A stretch of DNA of 9,013 bases, taken from Megasphaera hominis (GTDB lineage Bacteria; Bacillota; Negativicutes; Veillonellales; Megasphaeraceae). The position numbers were made by a program, and so were the translations under genes. This document shows positions 8,380 to 9,013 of this stretch, one piece after another. Location of the stretch: assembly GCF_014269395.1 (NCBI RefSeq), contig NZ_JACOGK010000054.1, positions 1 through 9,013 of the forward strand, given 5' to 3'. The notes below the pieces were generated by a model. It was not told where the DNA came from. It saw only the letters and a program-made list of their open reading frames with translations, and did not search any database. Position 1 is the first letter of the stretch. Each line of letters opens with the position of its first letter.

Positions 8380-8553
8380 TGTATGGCCTTCCCTGGCAGA
8401 GAAGGCGTATCGTGCCCGTGTGCACGATACGGCGAAAGTGTCGGAAGCGTAGTATGCCTGTGCGCACACTACGCCGTAACTACTGCCTGATTAATCAGGC
8501 AGCCAATTAGTGGTCCTAACGTTGATGTAACAAAGTGAAGCCGGGAGAGAGGC
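8370..8553 (+). repeat. Long repeat unit 3 with diverged triple-hairpin module
   Basis: It starts CTTTCCCC directly after the ligA stop. Hairpins are at 8404-8433 (loop CCGTGT), 8447-8474 (loop CTGTGC) and 8483-8502 (a perfect 20-bp palindrome, TGCCTGATTAATCAGGCA at its centre). The inter-hairpin spacings of 13 and 8 bases equal those of units 1 and 2. The right end is of the GAGAGAGGCC type instead of the 16-base core. With no classical ligA terminator present, this unit is the likely 3' structure of that transcript. Confidence 0.85.
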
Positions 8554-8562
8554 CTAAAATAG

Positions 8563-8612
8563 CTTTCCCCGCAAAGCGGGGAGAGTCCCCGCTTTGCGGG
8601 GGAGAGAGGCCG
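8563..8612 (+). repeat. GC-rich twin-hairpin repeat with mutually complementary halves
   Basis: CCCCGCAAAGCGGGG (8567-8581) and CCCCGCTTTGCGGGG (8587-8601) are each self-complementary hairpins and are also perfect reverse complements of each other, separated by AGAGT. The repeat ends in GAGAGAGGCC. Confidence 0.9.
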
Positions 8613-8729
8613 AAAAAAGAAACAGGATCTGTATAAAAATATAAATATCATTTTCTGCAAGTACCCTCTCTCCTGCTATATCAGCATTATAGCTTACTAA
8701 TCAGCCGCCTAATTACACTGGTATAATAC

Positions 8730-8773
8730 GCCTCTATCGACCGCTTCGCGCCCACTTTCCCCTCAGGGAAAGC
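8730..8773 (-). repeat. Short repeat unit, inverted copy
   Basis: It corresponds to 278-321 and contains the 16-base core AAGCGGTCGATAGAGG on the minus strand plus the CTTTCCC-CTCA-GGGAAAG hairpin. It differs from the left copy by a single G/C change. Confidence 0.85.
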
Positions 8774-8849
8774 AATTCGACCATAAACCCTAAAAAATAT
8801 TGTTTTATGCATAGAAAATGATAATATCTTAAAAATATATGAAAGGTAG

Positions 8850-8894
8850 GCTTTCCCCGTGAAGCGGGGAGAGTACGGCGAAGCCGGGAGAGAG
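8850..8894 (+). repeat. Twin-hairpin repeat, right end removed by the insertion sequence
   Basis: GCTTTCCCCGTGAAGCGGGG, then AGAGTAC, then a smaller second hairpin GGC-GAA-GCC, then GGGAGAGAG. The terminal GCC expected of the family is replaced by the IS end, so the insertion lies in the last bases of the repeat. Confidence 0.8.
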
Positions 8895-9013
8895 TGCACT
8901 GGTCAACAAAACTTGGACACTAAAATCTAAAAAATTAGAATCAGAAATATAATTTGACGCAAAGTTGAACAGTACTTTTTAATAAGTTGGACACTGCCTG
9001 AGGTAAGACTTTC
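8895..9013. mobile_element. End of an IS3-family (IS150-type) insertion sequence, cut by the window edge
   Basis: This is the exact reverse complement of 1-119, so it is a second copy of the same IS end in opposite orientation. Reading away from the window, TTGACG (8954-8959), an 18-bp spacer and TTTAAT (8978-8983) form a good promoter. GAGG at 9000-9003 lies ten bases before the window edge, which would suit a start codon just outside. This favours the 5' end of the element. The transposase is not visible. Confidence 0.65.

Larger units (their letters stand above)
8567..8894 (+). repeat. Composite intergenic repeat, right copy (about 328 bp)
   Basis: This is the same-orientation homologue of 120-447, with the same internal order of parts. 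From 8687 to 8849 it aligns without gaps to 235-397 at an offset of 8452. A minus-strand open frame of about 70 codons is preserved but shows no coding signature. An extended -10-like TGGTATAAT at 8719-8727 has no counterpart in the left copy and probably has no role. Confidence 0.75.

Overview
The window looks like a chromosomal segment from a Gram-negative-type Firmicute of the Negativicutes, most like Megasphaera and relatives. This is an inference from three things: the pcrA-ligA gene pair typical of Firmicutes, a DHH-family pyrophosphatase carrying a CBS insert, and GC-leaning codon use set among very abundant GC-rich palindromic intergenic repeats. No 16S gene or other firm species marker is present.

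Layout. Bases 1-119 and 8895-9013 are perfect reverse complements and look like the same end of an IS3-family (IS150-type) insertion sequence pointing outward on both sides. Bases 120-527 hold palindromic repeats. A zinc-dependent medium-chain dehydrogenase gene (528-1577) lies on the minus strand, with its promoter and a dyad operator-like site at 1617-1647. Bases 1774-2695 form a composite repeat array: a 240-bp long unit, five 91-93-bp short units, then a second long unit. A plus-strand cluster follows: a CBS-containing family II inorganic pyrophosphatase (2800-4071), a hairpin terminator (4099-4130), UvrD/PcrA helicase (4149-6353) and NAD-dependent DNA ligase LigA (6372-8369). Bases 8370-8894 are again repeats, including a third long unit starting one base after the ligA stop codon.

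The three plus-strand genes fit a DNA-replication and repair theme. PcrA unwinds DNA in repair and at transcription-replication conflicts, LigA seals nicks, and pyrophosphatase removes the PPi released by nucleic-acid synthesis. pcrA and ligA are 18 bp apart and almost certainly co-transcribed. The terminator just before the pcrA ribosome-binding site suggests pcrA-ligA depends partly on read-through from ppaC or on a promoter I could not identify. The dehydrogenase is a separate, divergently placed unit.

The most unusual content is the repeat system. About 15 copies of one modular family share a GGCTTTC-type left end and an AGAGGC right end but carry different internal hairpin modules. A 16-base core is invariant in nine copies. 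One module is a triple hairpin present three times, with compensatory base changes and exactly conserved spacing. Both insertion sequences interrupt members of this family. The protein-coding DNA immediately left of two of the three triple-hairpin units (ligA 3' end and dehydrogenase 5' end) has a strong A+C bias on the same strand, with a clean codon-use switch inside ligA.
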